Made by a program: the position numbers and the translations under genes. From Caulobacter sp. (GTDB lineage Bacteria; Pseudomonadota; Alphaproteobacteria; Caulobacterales; Caulobacteraceae), in contig JAQGIP010000100.1 in the NCBI GenBank assembly GCA_028291055.1, forward strand, positions 1 to 55,678: DNA of 55,678 nucleotides. The letters are read 5' to 3'. The notes beneath the pieces are model-generated. The model was not told where the DNA came from. It made no database searches and saw nothing but the letters and a program-made list of their open reading frames with translations. This document shows, piece after piece, positions 41,516-50,976 of the stretch; positions within the stretch are counted from its first letter, which is position 1, and each line of letters opens with the position of its first letter.

Positions 41516-42982
41516 ATGCCGATCTCTTTCACCTCGATCCCCCTCAACATCCGCACCGTCGGCTCGCATATCGAGTTCGATGCCAGCCGCGCCCAGCGCG
41601 GGCTGCCGGCCATTCCCGCGAAGATCCTTTTCGTTGGCCAAATGCTCGCCGCCGGCACGGCCACCGCCGCCGCCCTGGTGCGCGTTCAAACCCCGGACCA
41701 GGCCCGTCAACTCTTTGGCCGCGGCTCGATGCTCGCGCGCATGTTCGCGCAGGCCAAGAAGGTCGATGATACGGTTGAAACCTGGGCCGTCCCGCTGGCC
41801 GATCTCGGCGGCGGTGCGAAGGCCACAGGCACCATCACGGTGACTGGTCCGGCCACGGCGAACGGCACGATCTATCTGCGGGTGGGCAAGGAGTCGGTGC
41901 CGATCGGCGTCTCGGCCGGCCAAGCGGCGAACTCCATTGCGACCGCCATCGGTGCGGCGATTGCCGCCAATCCCGACTTGCCGGTGACGGCGACAGTGGC
42001 AACGAACGTCGCCACCGTCAGCGCCCAGCACAAGGGGCTGACCGGCAACGACATCGACGTGCGGGTCAACTACTACCAAGGCGAGACACTGCCCGCAGGC
42101 GTCGGCCTGGCCATCGTGGCCTTGAGTGGTGGCACCGGAAACCCGGACGTCACAGCGGTCTTCACGGCCATCGGGGACACCCATTTCCCGACTATCGCCC
42201 TGGCCTACACCGACGCGGCGAACCTCGTCATCATGGAGACGGAGCTGGCGGCGCGCGCCGGCCCGCTGCGCCAGATCGAGAGCTTCGCCTATGCGGCCGC
42301 TAGGGGGACGCAAGGTTCCCTCTCGACCCTGGGCTCAGGCCGCAACTGCCAGTTCGTTTCCATCATCGGGGCTAACGCCAGCCCTTCGCCCCCGCCTGAG
42401 TGGGCCGCAGCGTACGCGGCCGCTATCGCCTTCAATGGCGCCATCGACCCCGCGCGGCCGTTCCAGACCCTGCCGCTGCCGGGCATCCTACCGCCGGCCG
42501 AGGCGGCGCGGTTCACTCGCACCGAGCGGGACCTACTGCTGAACAGCGGCATCTCCACCTTCACCGTCGATCCCTCGGGCGTCGTGCTGCTGGAAAGGCC
42601 GATCACCACCTACCAGACCAACGCCCAGGGCTTCCCTGATGTGGCGTTCCTGGACGTCAACACGGTCCTGACGCTCTTCTACCTGCGCTACACGCTGCGG
42701 GCCCGGATCGCGGCGAAGTTCGGCCGCTGCAAGCTCGCCGACGACGGCAACGTCTTCGGGGCCGGCCAAGCGATTGTCACGCCCTCCGACGTGCGGGCGG
42801 AGATCATCGCTCTCTTCAAGGACTGGCAGGAGCTGGGCCTGGTTGAGAACATCGCCCAGTTCAAGCGCGACCTGATCGTGGAGCGCGACGCCACCGACCG
42901 CTCGCGCCTCAACGTCCTGATCCCGACCGACACGGTCAATGCCCTGCGCGTCTTCGCCGGGCAAATCCAGTTCCTGCTCTAA
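41516..42982 (+). CDS. Contractile tail sheath (Mu gpL)
   Basis: 488 residues. PISFTSIPLNIRTVGSHIEFD...AKILFVGQM and VQTPDQARQLFGRGSMLARMF open the Mu sheath family. The conserved C-terminal region DVNTVLTLFYLRYTLRARIAAKFGRCKLADD...VRAEIIALFKDWQELGLVEN forms the contacts between rings. Confirms a myovirus-type contractile tail. Confidence 0.96.
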   Translation: MPISFTSIPLNIRTVGSHIEFDASRAQRGLPAIPAKILFVGQMLAAGTATAAALVRVQTPDQARQLFGRGSMLARMFAQAKKVDDTVETWAVPLADLGGGAKATGTITVTGPATANGTIYLRVGKESVPIGVSAGQAANSIATAIGAAIAANPDLPVTATVATNVATVSAQHKGLTGNDIDVRVNYYQGETLPAGVGLAIVALSGGTGNPDVTAVFTAIGDTHFPTIALAYTDAANLVIMETELAARAGPLRQIESFAYAAARGTQGSLSTLGSGRNCQFVSIIGANASPSPPPEWAAAYAAAIAFNGAIDPARPFQTLPLPGILPPAEAARFTRTERDLLLNSGISTFTVDPSGVVLLERPITTYQTNAQGFPDVAFLDVNTVLTLFYLRYTLRARIAAKFGRCKLADDGNVFGAGQAIVTPSDVRAEIIALFKDWQELGLVENIAQFKRDLIVERDATDRSRLNVLIPTDTVNALRVFAGQIQFLL

Positions 42983-42996
42983 GGAGGCCTTGAGCA

Positions 42997-43359
42997 ATGT
43001 CTAATAAGCTGTTCGGCCGCGCCCGTATCACGGTCGATGGTCGCCTATTCGAGACCGCGAAGGGGGCAAGCCTCGACATCGGCGGCGTCAAGCGGTCGCC
43101 GGTCGAAGGCTCCCTGAAGGGCGGGAAGTTCACCGAGGCGGTCGCCGATTCCACGCTGGAATGCGACATCCTGGTCGACGCCAAGACCTCGCTCTCCGAC
43201 ATCGGCGCCATCGACGATGCCACCATCAACTTCACCTGCGACACAGGCCAGACCTACATCATCAACGGCGGCTATTGCGCTGACCCGCCGGTGCTGACCG
43301 AGGGCGAAGGCAAGGCCAAGACCAAGTTCATGGGCCCGCCGGCTGAGGAGATGGTCTGA
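42997..43359 (+). CDS. Tail tube protein (Mu gpM)
   Basis: 120 residues. GRARITVDGRLFETAKGASLDIGGVKRSPVEG and CDTGQTYIINGGYCADPP are typical of the Mu tail tube. Strong Shine-Dalgarno (AAGGAGG) upstream, as suits an abundant protein. One-base overlap with the chaperone gene. Confidence 0.93.
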   Translation: MSNKLFGRARITVDGRLFETAKGASLDIGGVKRSPVEGSLKGGKFTEAVADSTLECDILVDAKTSLSDIGAIDDATINFTCDTGQTYIINGGYCADPPVLTEGEGKAKTKFMGPPAEEMV

Positions 43360-43679
43360 TGAGTAAGCTAAGCATCACCCCCGCCTTCAGCCACACTCTG
43401 CTCCACCCTGTGACGATCACGCTCAGGGGGCCGAAGGGCGAGCGCTCCGAAGAGATCACGACGGTCGATCTGCGCCGTGTGAAGGGCAAAGACCTGCGCG
43501 CCATCGGCGGCATCACGGATGAGGCCGAGGTCACTTTGACCCTGGTCGCCCGTCTGTCGGGCCTGGACGACCACCAGGTGGATGAGCTGGACGCGGCGGA
43601 CATCGAGGTGCTCGGGAGGCAGATCGAAGCTTTTTTGAAGAGTGGCCAGAAGACTGGCCGGCGGCCTTCAAGGCCCTAG
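43359..43679 (+). CDS. Tail assembly chaperone, zero-frame product (Mu gp41)
   Basis: 106 residues. PVTITLRGPKGERSEEITTVDLRRVKGKDLRAIGGITDEAEVTLTLVARLSGL is the gp41 family core. The frame ends soon after a slippery heptamer (43631-43637), and the continuation in the minus-one frame encodes the second chaperone part. Binds the tape measure protein during tail assembly. Confidence 0.92.
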   Translation: MSKLSITPAFSHTLLHPVTITLRGPKGERSEEITTVDLRRVKGKDLRAIGGITDEAEVTLTLVARLSGLDDHQVDELDAADIEVLGRQIEAFLKSGQKTGRRPSRP

Positions 43680-43777
43680 CCCTCGTCTTCCATTTCCAGC
43701 CCTCCGAGATTTGGAGGATGGACGCGCTTGAGCTGCGGATGTGGCTGAACCTCCTACCGACAGAGACTGATGAGTAA
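43359..43777 (+). CDS. Tail assembly chaperone, -1 frameshift fusion product (gp41-gp42 type)
   Basis: Ribosomes slipping back one base on T TTT TTG (43631-43637) leave zero frame and read EEWPEDWPAAFKALALVFHF then PSEIWRMDALELRMWLNLLP to TAA at 43775-43777. The VFHFxPSEIWxMDALEL pattern is that of GpE-type chaperone extensions. The stop overlaps the tape-measure ATG at 43770. The extension has no start codon of its own at a useful place, which supports frameshifting. Confidence 0.82.
43631..43637 (+). other. Programmed -1 ribosomal frameshift site
   Basis: T TTT TTG is a canonical X XXY YYZ slippery heptamer in the zero frame. It is just before the end of gp41, and the -1 frame is then open to 43777. 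The site is placed exactly as in other long-tailed phages. Confidence 0.8.
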
Positions 43778-45233
43778 CTTGATCTTCAAGCTGATCCTGC
43801 AGGCCGTGGACCGGATATCGTCCCCGGCCCGCGGAGTTGCGCGGTCGGTCAAGTCGATCACTGAGGCGGTCGGGCGGGGCGTACGCCCGGCCGCTGCGCT
43901 CGCGACCGCGACGGCCGCCGTTGGTCGCGCGCAACAGCAGACCGGCAGCGCGGCGGCGCAGGCCAAGGCGAGGACGGACCAGCTCGCCAATGCCCAGGCC
44001 CGCCTGACCCGATGGTCGGAAACTGCAGGCCGTGCACTGGGCGGCTTGCGCGCTCGGATGGCCGCCGTGGCCAAGTCCCCCATGATGGGGAAGCTGGCAG
44101 GCTTGGGCGTCAAGGCGGCGGCGGTTACCGGGGCCGCTGCCATAGCGGCCTCAGCGGCTTTGGGCGTCGGCTCCATCAAAACCGCCAGCCAGTTTGAGCA
44201 GTTTGAAACGGTCCTGACGACCGTTGAGGGGAGCCAGGCAAAGGCGAAGAAGGCGATGGCCTGGGTGAGCGACTTCGCCCAGACCACGCCCTACGAACTT
44301 GCCGGCGTAACCGACGCCTTCGTGAGGTTGAAGGCCTACGGCATCGACCCAGTCGATGGCACTCTGCGCACCTTGGGCGACACGTCCGCCGCCATGAACA
44401 AAGACCTCATGGATGCGGTGGAGATGATCGCCGATGCCCAAGGGGGCGAGTTCGAGCGGATCAAAGAATTCGGCGTTAAGGCCCAGCAGCAGGGCAACAA
44501 GGTCCGGTTCACTTACAGCCAGGCCGGCAAGGACATCACCGTCGTTTCGGACAAGACCGCCGCGGGCATCCGGAAGACGCTGCTTGGTATCTTCTCGGGA
44601 CGGTTCAGGGGGGCGATGGACGCGATGTCCCGCACCTACGCCGGGATGATGTCCAACCTCTCCGACCTCTGGACCAACTTCCAGCTCCGGATCGCGACCG
44701 CTCCCGTTGGCGGGACGACGATCTTCAGCTGGATCAAGACCAACCTCACCACGCTGCTGGCCTATCTGAACAAGGCCGCGCTCGATGGCCGGCTGCAGAA
44801 GTGGGCCACCGATATCGCCGCCGCCCTGCTGCCGCTCTTGGAGCGGCTGAAGGCGCTGGCGACACAGGTGGACTGGGTGGCCTTTGCCAAGGGAGTCGTG
44901 ACCTTGGCGAACGCCTTCGTGGCCCTTGGCCAGGGCATCGATAATGCGCTGATGGCCCGGACGAAATTCGTCCAGTGGGAAGCCAAAATCCCAATCCTCA
45001 ACCGCTTCCCCGGGGTGCGGGAGGTTGCGGAGGGCGGCTACGGGACCGATCGGCAAAGGGCGGCAAAGGAAGGTCCATGGACCCCTGCGAAGCCCGCCCG
45101 CAGCAAGGTGGACCTGCGCATCCGGGTCGATCAGTTCGGCCGCGTGACGTCGGCCACTCCTTCAACGCCAGACCCCAACACCGATGTCTGGTCGCAGCTC
45201 GGCAACGCCGGCCTTGCATGGTCGCCGTTCTAG
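43770..45233 (+). CDS. Tail tape measure protein
   Basis: 487 residues. N-terminal helices rich in Ala (LATATAAVGRAQQQTGSAAAQAKARTDQLANAQARL), a hydrophobic segment (GLGVKAAAVTGAAAIAASAALGVGSI), and the tape measure N-domain SIKTASQFEQFETVLTTVEGSQAKAKKAMAWVSDFAQTTPYELAGVTDAFVRLKAYGIDP. FSGRFRGAMDAMSRTYAGMMSNLSDLWTNFQ is also characteristic. Shorter than Mu's tape measure, predicting a somewhat shorter tail. Confidence 0.93.
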   Translation: MSNLIFKLILQAVDRISSPARGVARSVKSITEAVGRGVRPAAALATATAAVGRAQQQTGSAAAQAKARTDQLANAQARLTRWSETAGRALGGLRARMAAVAKSPMMGKLAGLGVKAAAVTGAAAIAASAALGVGSIKTASQFEQFETVLTTVEGSQAKAKKAMAWVSDFAQTTPYELAGVTDAFVRLKAYGIDPVDGTLRTLGDTSAAMNKDLMDAVEMIADAQGGEFERIKEFGVKAQQQGNKVRFTYSQAGKDITVVSDKTAAGIRKTLLGIFSGRFRGAMDAMSRTYAGMMSNLSDLWTNFQLRIATAPVGGTTIFSWIKTNLTTLLAYLNKAALDGRLQKWATDIAAALLPLLERLKALATQVDWVAFAKGVVTLANAFVALGQGIDNALMARTKFVQWEAKIPILNRFPGVREVAEGGYGTDRQRAAKEGPWTPAKPARSKVDLRIRVDQFGRVTSATPSTPDPNTDVWSQLGNAGLAWSPF

Positions 45234-46451
45234 ATGGCTTGGCGCGATGAACTCCAGGACGCGACGTTCCGAGGCGTGTCCTTCCAGGTGCGCGGACGGA
45301 CCACTGAGGGCGGCCGCCGATCGGAGCTGCACGAGTATCCGCTACGCGACCTCCCCTGGGCCGAAGACCTCGGCAAGGGCGCGAAGAAATTCCAGGTCGA
45401 GGGCTATGTTCTGGGCCCCGACTATCTCGACGAGCGCGACGCCCTGGAGGATGCGCTCAACGCCGAGGGCGGCGCGACGCTGGTGTTGCCGTGGCGCGTC
45501 AGCGCGAAGGTGGTGTGCCTTCGCTATTCGCTGGGTGAGACGACCGCCGAAGGCGGCATGGCCACCTTCGGCATGGAATTCACCGAAGCCGGTGACAACC
45601 TCGCGCCCAGCGTCTCCACCGATACCCAATCCGTTGCGGCGGAAGAGGTGGCCAACGCGAAGATCGACGCCGGCGACAGCTTCGCCAGTTCGTTCGGCAT
45701 CGAGCTGCAGCCTGAGTTTGTGACCCTGTCTGCCACTGACCTGCTGGCCGAGGCGGTGGGCGCGGTCAACGACACGGTCGGCAAGCTGACGGGGTCCGGC
45801 GACCTTCTATTCGCCTATGTCCAGTCCGCGCAGGACATGGCCAACCAGGTTCTCGACCTGGCCCGCGCGCCTCAGCAACTCGCCGTCCAGATGTTCAGCT
45901 TGGTGGCGCAGGTACGTGGCTTGGCGCGGACGCCGGCAGCCGCGCTGGATGCTCTGAGGGGCCTTCTAGACTTCGGCCGGGGCCTGCCGGCAGTTCTGGG
46001 CAGCACGCCTGCTCGCATTGCCCAACGGGCCAATCAAGCGGCCCTTTGCTCACTGGTCCGGCACGCCGCTGCGACCGAGACGGTGCTCGCGGTGGCGGAT
46101 ATGGACTTCCCCTCCTACGACGAGGCCGTTGCGGTGCGGGACGGGCTTGAGGGCCCGATCGACGACCTAGCCCTTGAGGCGGCCGACGCCGGCGACGACC
46201 AAGCCTACGCCGCCCTCCGCAATGTTCGGCTGGCCATGATCGCCGATGTGACGGCGCGCGGTGGATCGCTGGCTCGCCTGTTCACCTACCAACTGGCGAC
46301 TGTCGAGCCCGCTCTCGTCCTCAGCTATCGCATCTACGGCAACGCCGGCCGAGATGCTGAGATCGTCGATCGCAACCGCGTTCGGCATCCCGGGTTCGTG
46401 CCGGCGGCGACCCCCATCGAACTGCTGACGCCGGAGGCCGGCGTTGGCTGA
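45234..46451 (+). CDS. DNA circularisation/baseplate protein (Mu gpN)
   Basis: 405 residues starting right after the tape measure stop. The N-terminal ~100 residues (LQDATFRGVSFQVRG...GRRSELHEYPLRDLPWAEDLGKGAKKFQVEGYVLG) are the DNA_circ_N domain. In Mu the protein sits in the baseplate and, after injection, helps protect or circularise DNA. The rest is helical. Confidence 0.93.
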   Translation: MAWRDELQDATFRGVSFQVRGRTTEGGRRSELHEYPLRDLPWAEDLGKGAKKFQVEGYVLGPDYLDERDALEDALNAEGGATLVLPWRVSAKVVCLRYSLGETTAEGGMATFGMEFTEAGDNLAPSVSTDTQSVAAEEVANAKIDAGDSFASSFGIELQPEFVTLSATDLLAEAVGAVNDTVGKLTGSGDLLFAYVQSAQDMANQVLDLARAPQQLAVQMFSLVAQVRGLARTPAAALDALRGLLDFGRGLPAVLGSTPARIAQRANQAALCSLVRHAAATETVLAVADMDFPSYDEAVAVRDGLEGPIDDLALEAADAGDDQAYAALRNVRLAMIADVTARGGSLARLFTYQLATVEPALVLSYRIYGNAGRDAEIVDRNRVRHPGFVPAATPIELLTPEAGVG

Positions 46452-47508
46452 CCAGGTCATCCTCAAGATCGCTGGCAAGGCCTGGGCAGGCTGGACTGAG
46501 GTGAGCGTCACGCGGTCCCTGGAGACGCTTGCCGCGACCTTTTCGATCAGCCTGACTGAGCGGTTGCCGGACAGCCCGGAGAAGCGCGAGATCGAAGCCG
46601 GAGCGCCCTGCGAGGTGTGGATCGGCGACGACCAGCTGATCACCGGCTACGCCGACACCGTCGAGCCCTATGTCGATGGTGAAACGCACCGGATCACGGT
46701 CGAGGGCCGCGACAAGACAGCCGACTTGGTTGACTGCTCTGCCGTGCATAGCCCTGGCAGCTGGCGGGGCCGCAAGCTGGAGCAGATCGCCAGCGATCTG
46801 GCGCAGCCTTATGGGATCACCGTCGCCGCGAAGACCTCGACCGGCGCCGCCTTCGCGCGCTTTGCTCTGCAGCCCGGCGAGTCCGTTTTCGAGGCGATGG
46901 ACCGCATGGCAAAGCAGCGCGGCGTGCTGCTGACCACGAATGCGGCGGGCAACGTCGAGATTATCCGGCCCGGCCTCCAGGCCGCCGGCTATCGCCTTGC
47001 GCTCGGCGAGAACCTCAAGTCGATCGGATTCCGCAACGACCTTTCCGAACGGTTCAGCATCTACAAGCTGAAGGGGCACGCCGCCGGGCAGGCTGCTCTG
47101 AAGGGCTCCAAGGCCTCCCGGCCGGCAGCGGAAGCGAAGGACGCCGGGGTGCCTCGTTACCGCGCCCTGGTCCTGGTCAACGAGGGCGGCGCGACGCCGG
47201 CTTCGATGGCTGATCGCGCGAAATGGGAGGCGACCACCCGCGCTGGCAAGGGGCAGCGCGTGACGGCCGTCGTTGCGGGCTGGCGCGCGGCGAATGGCGA
47301 GCTCTATCGGATCGACCGTCTGGCCCCTGTGGCTGCTCCGCTGGTGGGCGTGGACCGGGATCTGCTCGTTTGCGGAGTGACCTTCAGCCGGGGTTCGCGG
47401 GGCTCGCTTACCCAGCTGTCGCTGGCGCCAAAGGAGGCCTTCAGTCTCCTCGCCGTGCCGGCGAAGAAGGGCAAGGGGAAGGGCGCTGATGCCCTGCTGA
47501 AGCCATGA
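46444..47508 (+). CDS. Baseplate hub protein (Mu gpP)
   Basis: 354 residues, TTG start overlapping the previous gene by eight bases. GWTEVSVTRSLETLAATFSISLTER, YADTVEPYVDGETHRITVEGRDKTADLVDCSA and SVFEAMDRMAKQRGVLLTTNAAGNVEI are signatures of the Mu P/T4 gp27-like hub. The C-terminus is Lys-rich. Forms the ring that holds the spike. Confidence 0.93.
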   Translation: MADQVILKIAGKAWAGWTEVSVTRSLETLAATFSISLTERLPDSPEKREIEAGAPCEVWIGDDQLITGYADTVEPYVDGETHRITVEGRDKTADLVDCSAVHSPGSWRGRKLEQIASDLAQPYGITVAAKTSTGAAFARFALQPGESVFEAMDRMAKQRGVLLTTNAAGNVEIIRPGLQAAGYRLALGENLKSIGFRNDLSERFSIYKLKGHAAGQAALKGSKASRPAAEAKDAGVPRYRALVLVNEGGATPASMADRAKWEATTRAGKGQRVTAVVAGWRAANGELYRIDRLAPVAAPLVGVDRDLLVCGVTFSRGSRGSLTQLSLAPKEAFSLLAVPAKKGKGKGADALLKP

Positions 47509-48128
47509 CCCGCGATTTCAAAGCCCTACGGCGTGCTGTCGCTCCGCTGGCCCGCCACTCTGCCCTCGGACTCGGTGTTGTGGAGATCAATCTCACGGGC
47601 GATGCGGACGCCCACCAGACCGCTCAGGTCGAGGGGTTGGACGACGAACGTCACGACGAGGTGCCCCACCTCCAACCTTACGGCATGTCCGCGCGTCCCA
47701 AGGCGGGCGCTGTAGGCGTCATGCTGGCCCTGGGCGGGCAGCGCGGTGAAGGGGTGATCCTGATCGTCGGCGACCATCGCTACCGCCTCACGGGCCTTGA
47801 GGAGGGCGAGGTCGCGATCCACGACGACCAGGGTCAGGTGATCCACCTCAAGCGCTCCGGGATTGACCTCTACACGCCATTCGATTTCGCCGCCCACGCT
47901 GGCGGCGACATGGCCTTCAGTGCCGATGGCAACATGACTTTCGCTGCTCAGGGCGATCTGTCGCTCAGCGCCGATGGGGCCGGCACTGTCCAGGCCGGCG
48001 GTGCGCTGACCTTGGAAAGCGACGACGTCCACCTCGGCGGGTCTGGTGGCGCGCAAGTCGCGCGCAAGGGCGACGCCGTGGCCGGCGGGGTGATCACCGG
48101 CGGCTCAACCAAGGTGAAGGCGCTATGA
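47505..48128 (+). CDS. Baseplate spike protein (Mu gp45/gpV family)
   Basis: 207 residues. An OB-like N-terminal part (LGVVEINLTGDADAHQTAQVEGLDDERHDEVPHLQPYGMSARPKAGAVGVMLALGGQRGEGVILIVGDHRYRL) is followed by a repeated beta-helix, visible as short G-x-x-F/L-S-A repeats (FSADGNMTFAAQGDLSLSADG). It ends in VARKGDAVAGGVITGGS. Membrane-piercing tip of the tail. Confidence 0.93.
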   Translation: MTRDFKALRRAVAPLARHSALGLGVVEINLTGDADAHQTAQVEGLDDERHDEVPHLQPYGMSARPKAGAVGVMLALGGQRGEGVILIVGDHRYRLTGLEEGEVAIHDDQGQVIHLKRSGIDLYTPFDFAAHAGGDMAFSADGNMTFAAQGDLSLSADGAGTVQAGGALTLESDDVHLGGSGGAQVARKGDAVAGGVITGGSTKVKAL

Positions 48129-48577
48129 CGGACATCGCTTTGACCTGGAGCGACGTGACTGCGGCCGCCGAGATGGTCCTCACCGGCGGCGACCTGGCTA
48201 CGGATGACGGGCTGCAGACGGCAGTCATCATCAGCCTGTTCAGCGACGCCCGCGCTGCGGAAGACGACGATCTGCCCCACGCGGACGCAGACCGTCGTGG
48301 GTGGTGGGGCGACACCTATGCCGACGTCGAAGGCGACAGCATCGGCTCGCGTCTCTGGCTCCTCTCGCGCGGCAAGCAACTGCCCGGGACACTGACGGAG
48401 GCGAAAACCTACGCCCAGGAAGCATTGGCCTGGCTGATCGAGGATGGCGTCGCCGCGTCCATCGACATTGAAGCCAGCTATCCAGCCCCCGGCTTCTGGG
48501 CTCTCGGCATCGGAATCAGCCGCCCCCATGGGCCTGCCCGCAACCGCTTCGACTTCGTTTGGGAAGCCACCGCATGA
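48125..48577 (+). CDS. Baseplate wedge protein (Mu gp46)
   Basis: 150 residues. LATDDGLQTAVIISLFSDARA, GWWGDTYADVEGDSIGSRLWLLSRGKQLPGTLTEAKTYAQEALAWLIEDG is the GP46 family pattern. Equivalent to T4 gp25. Overlaps both neighbours by four bases. Confidence 0.93.
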   Translation: MTDIALTWSDVTAAAEMVLTGGDLATDDGLQTAVIISLFSDARAAEDDDLPHADADRRGWWGDTYADVEGDSIGSRLWLLSRGKQLPGTLTEAKTYAQEALAWLIEDGVAASIDIEASYPAPGFWALGIGISRPHGPARNRFDFVWEATA

Positions 48578-49632
48578 GCTTTGCTCGGCCGACTCTCTCC
48601 ACCCTCATTGAACGGGTGCGCGACGACCTCAACGGCGCGATGCCGGGCGCCGACTCGCGACTGCGGCGGTCTGTCTTGGGCGTTATCGCCCGGGTCGTGG
48701 CGGCGGTGGCCCACGGGCTCTACGGCTATCAGGCTTGGATCGCCAAACAGGTATTCCCTGACACCGCCGAGGAAGAACAGGCGGTTCGTTGGGCGTCGAT
48801 CTTCGGCCTTGGCTTGAAGCCAGCCGTCGCCTCGACCGGCCCCGTGGCTGTCGCCGGCACGGCGGGCACAGTGCCGATAAACACCCTCCTCCAGCGCCGC
48901 GACGAGGCTCAGTACATCACCACAGCAGCGGCCAGCCTGGTCGCGGGGGTTGCGACACTCACTGTGCGGGCTGTCTCGCCCGGCGAGGGTGGCGACGCCG
49001 GCACCGGGACAATCCTGGAGTTCGTTTCGCCGGTCGCGGGTGTCAACGCTCAGGGCACGGTGGCCGCGCCGGGGATCAAAGGTGGCCTGGATCAGGAGAG
49101 CCCCGAGTCCCTGACCGGGCGGCTCCTCGACCGAATGCGCGACCAGCCAAACGGCGGGTCGGCCACGGACTATGAACGCTGGGCAAAGGAAGTGCCCGAG
49201 GTCACCCGGGTCTGGGTCTATCCCGAGAGCACAGGCGTGGGCACGGTCGGCATTCTCTTCGTCATGGATGGGCGGGCGAGCATTTTCCCCCTGGCCGGCG
49301 ATGTGACGGCCGTAGGGGCCTACATCGCTGCTCGGCGGCCGGTCACTGCCCAGGTCACGGTCGCCGCGCCCACGTCCTCGGCAACCGCCTTCACCATCCA
49401 GCTCACGCCCAACACACCCGAAGTGCAGGCCGCCGTCACGGAGTCGCTGAAGGACCTCTATGCCCGCGAGGCTGAGCCCGGCGGCACCATCAAGATCAGC
49501 CATATCCGCGAGGCGGTGTCGCAGGCCGCCGGCGAGACCGACAACCTGGTTACGGCACCCTCGGCCAATGTGGTCGCCTCGGGCGGCCAGCTGAAAACGG
49601 TCGGCGTGATCACCTTCTCGGCGGGGCCATAA
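48574..49632 (+). CDS. Baseplate wedge protein J-like (Mu gp47)
   Basis: 352 residues. RPTLSTLIERVRDDLNGAMPGADSRLRRSVLGVIARVVAAVAHGLYGYQAWIAKQVFPDTAEEEQAVRWASIFGL is the Mu gp47 N-terminus. GGLDQESPESLTGRLLDRMRDQPNGGSATDYERWAKEVPEVTRVWVYP is the BaseplateJ signature. The C-terminal half is a beta domain. ATGA overlap with gp46. Confidence 0.95.
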   Translation: MSFARPTLSTLIERVRDDLNGAMPGADSRLRRSVLGVIARVVAAVAHGLYGYQAWIAKQVFPDTAEEEQAVRWASIFGLGLKPAVASTGPVAVAGTAGTVPINTLLQRRDEAQYITTAAASLVAGVATLTVRAVSPGEGGDAGTGTILEFVSPVAGVNAQGTVAAPGIKGGLDQESPESLTGRLLDRMRDQPNGGSATDYERWAKEVPEVTRVWVYPESTGVGTVGILFVMDGRASIFPLAGDVTAVGAYIAARRPVTAQVTVAAPTSSATAFTIQLTPNTPEVQAAVTESLKDLYAREAEPGGTIKISHIREAVSQAAGETDNLVTAPSANVVASGGQLKTVGVITFSAGP

Positions 49633-50222
49633 TGGCGACGGCTGCAGACTATCTCGACCAGCTGAAAGGCCTGTTGCCAACAGGCCCGGCGTGGAGCCGT
49701 GCGCCTGGCTCGGTGCTCTCGAAACTGCTGACGGGTATCGCTCAGGAGTTTGCGCGGGTGGACGCCAGGGCTAGGCAGCTCATGGAGGAGGCGGACCCGC
49801 GCACATCGGTAGAGATGCTGGACGACTGGGAGCGCGTCCTCGGCCTGCCCGACGACTGCACGGCGGCGGCGACGACCGTTCCGGCGCGCCAGATCGCCTG
49901 CTTCCGCAAGCTCGCCGCCCTCGGTGGTCAGACCCCCGCATTCTACGTGGGCGTCGCCGCCTCCCTTGGCTACCTCGTCGAAATCCATGAGTTCGACCCA
50001 GACGTCGACGACTATGAGCCCGGGCTCGACATCTCCGGGAACAAGTGGCGGATGGTGTGGCGCGTGGACGTCCTGACCAGCACCGATTTTACCCTCTTCA
50101 GAGCTGGTGCCAGCTCGGCCGGCGATCGCCTCGGCAGCGGCGGTTCGACCGACCTTGAGTGCGTCATCCGCGAGCTGCGGCCCGCCCACACCCACGTCGT
50201 CTTTTCCTATTCGGGGTCCTGA
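49632..50222 (+). CDS. Tail/baseplate protein (Mu gp48, DUF2313)
   Basis: 196 residues. DYLDQLKGLLPTGPAWSRAPGSVLSKLLTGIAQEFARVDARARQLMEEADPRTSVEMLDDWERVLGLPDDC is the DUF2313 (YmfQ) signature. It links the baseplate to the tail fibres. One-base overlap upstream. Confidence 0.93.
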   Translation: MATAADYLDQLKGLLPTGPAWSRAPGSVLSKLLTGIAQEFARVDARARQLMEEADPRTSVEMLDDWERVLGLPDDCTAAATTVPARQIACFRKLAALGGQTPAFYVGVAASLGYLVEIHEFDPDVDDYEPGLDISGNKWRMVWRVDVLTSTDFTLFRAGASSAGDRLGSGGSTDLECVIRELRPAHTHVVFSYSGS

Positions 50223-50227
50223 GAACC

Positions 50228-50968
50228 ATGCACGCGATCGACACCAGCGGTAATTCCGGCGGCCACTTCCAGGACACGGTGAACCCAAAGACCGTCGTTG
50301 GGGCGGATTGGCTGAACGACTACCAGGACAACGGCCTGAACCTTCTTGCCTCCTTCGGCATCACGCCGGTGAAGGGGAACTACACCCAGTTGGCGGCGGC
50401 GCTGTCGTCGGTGGGTCTGCCTGGTCGGAAGGCGATCACCAACCTCAACACCCTGACCTTCTCCGGCTTCTTCACCAGCTCCTCCACGGCCACCGGCCGG
50501 CCGTCAGGCGCGGCCGAAGGCATGATCACCAGCATCTTCGACAAGCTCGCCAGCGCCGACGGCTACCAAATGTTCGCCGAGCTGGCCGCCGACCGCATCT
50601 GGACCCGGCGCTGGGTCAGCGGCGCTTGGCAGGCCTGGGCGCAGATCGCGGGCGGAACTACAGGTGCGGGCTTCGACATCCGGCCGAGTGGCGTCATCGA
50701 CCAGTGGGGTGTCGTGTCGGGTAGCGGGACAACGTTGGCGATCACCTTCCCGATCGCATTTCCGACCGCCTGTGAGCGGGTTTTGCTTTCAGCCGTGGGC
50801 ACGAGCGGCAGCACTCAAGCGGTCGACCACAGCGTCAGCATCGGCCAGGTGCTCTCCTACGACCGCTTCGGGGCCGTGATCATCCGCAGCTCGGAAGACG
50901 AACCTTCAGACGTTTTCACCGTCCCCTTCAACGGCAACCCCATCACTTGGGACGCCCGCGGCCGATAG
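50228..50968 (+). CDS. Tail fibre protein
   Basis: 246 residues. The N-terminal segment (GGHFQDTVNPKTVVGADWLNDYQDNGLNLLASFGITPVKGNYTQLAAAL) is a common fibre attachment motif. SGAWQAWAQIAGGTTGAGFDIRPSGVIDQWGVVSGSG leads to a gp53-like C-terminal beta domain (ITFPIAFPTACERVLLSAVG) that would touch the host surface. It is short for a Mu-type fibre and single, with no invertible segment seen. Confidence 0.85.
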   Translation: MHAIDTSGNSGGHFQDTVNPKTVVGADWLNDYQDNGLNLLASFGITPVKGNYTQLAAALSSVGLPGRKAITNLNTLTFSGFFTSSSTATGRPSGAAEGMITSIFDKLASADGYQMFAELAADRIWTRRWVSGAWQAWAQIAGGTTGAGFDIRPSGVIDQWGVVSGSGTTLAITFPIAFPTACERVLLSAVGTSGSTQAVDHSVSIGQVLSYDRFGAVIIRSSEDEPSDVFTVPFNGNPITWDARGR

Positions 50969-50976
50969 GAGCCTCC

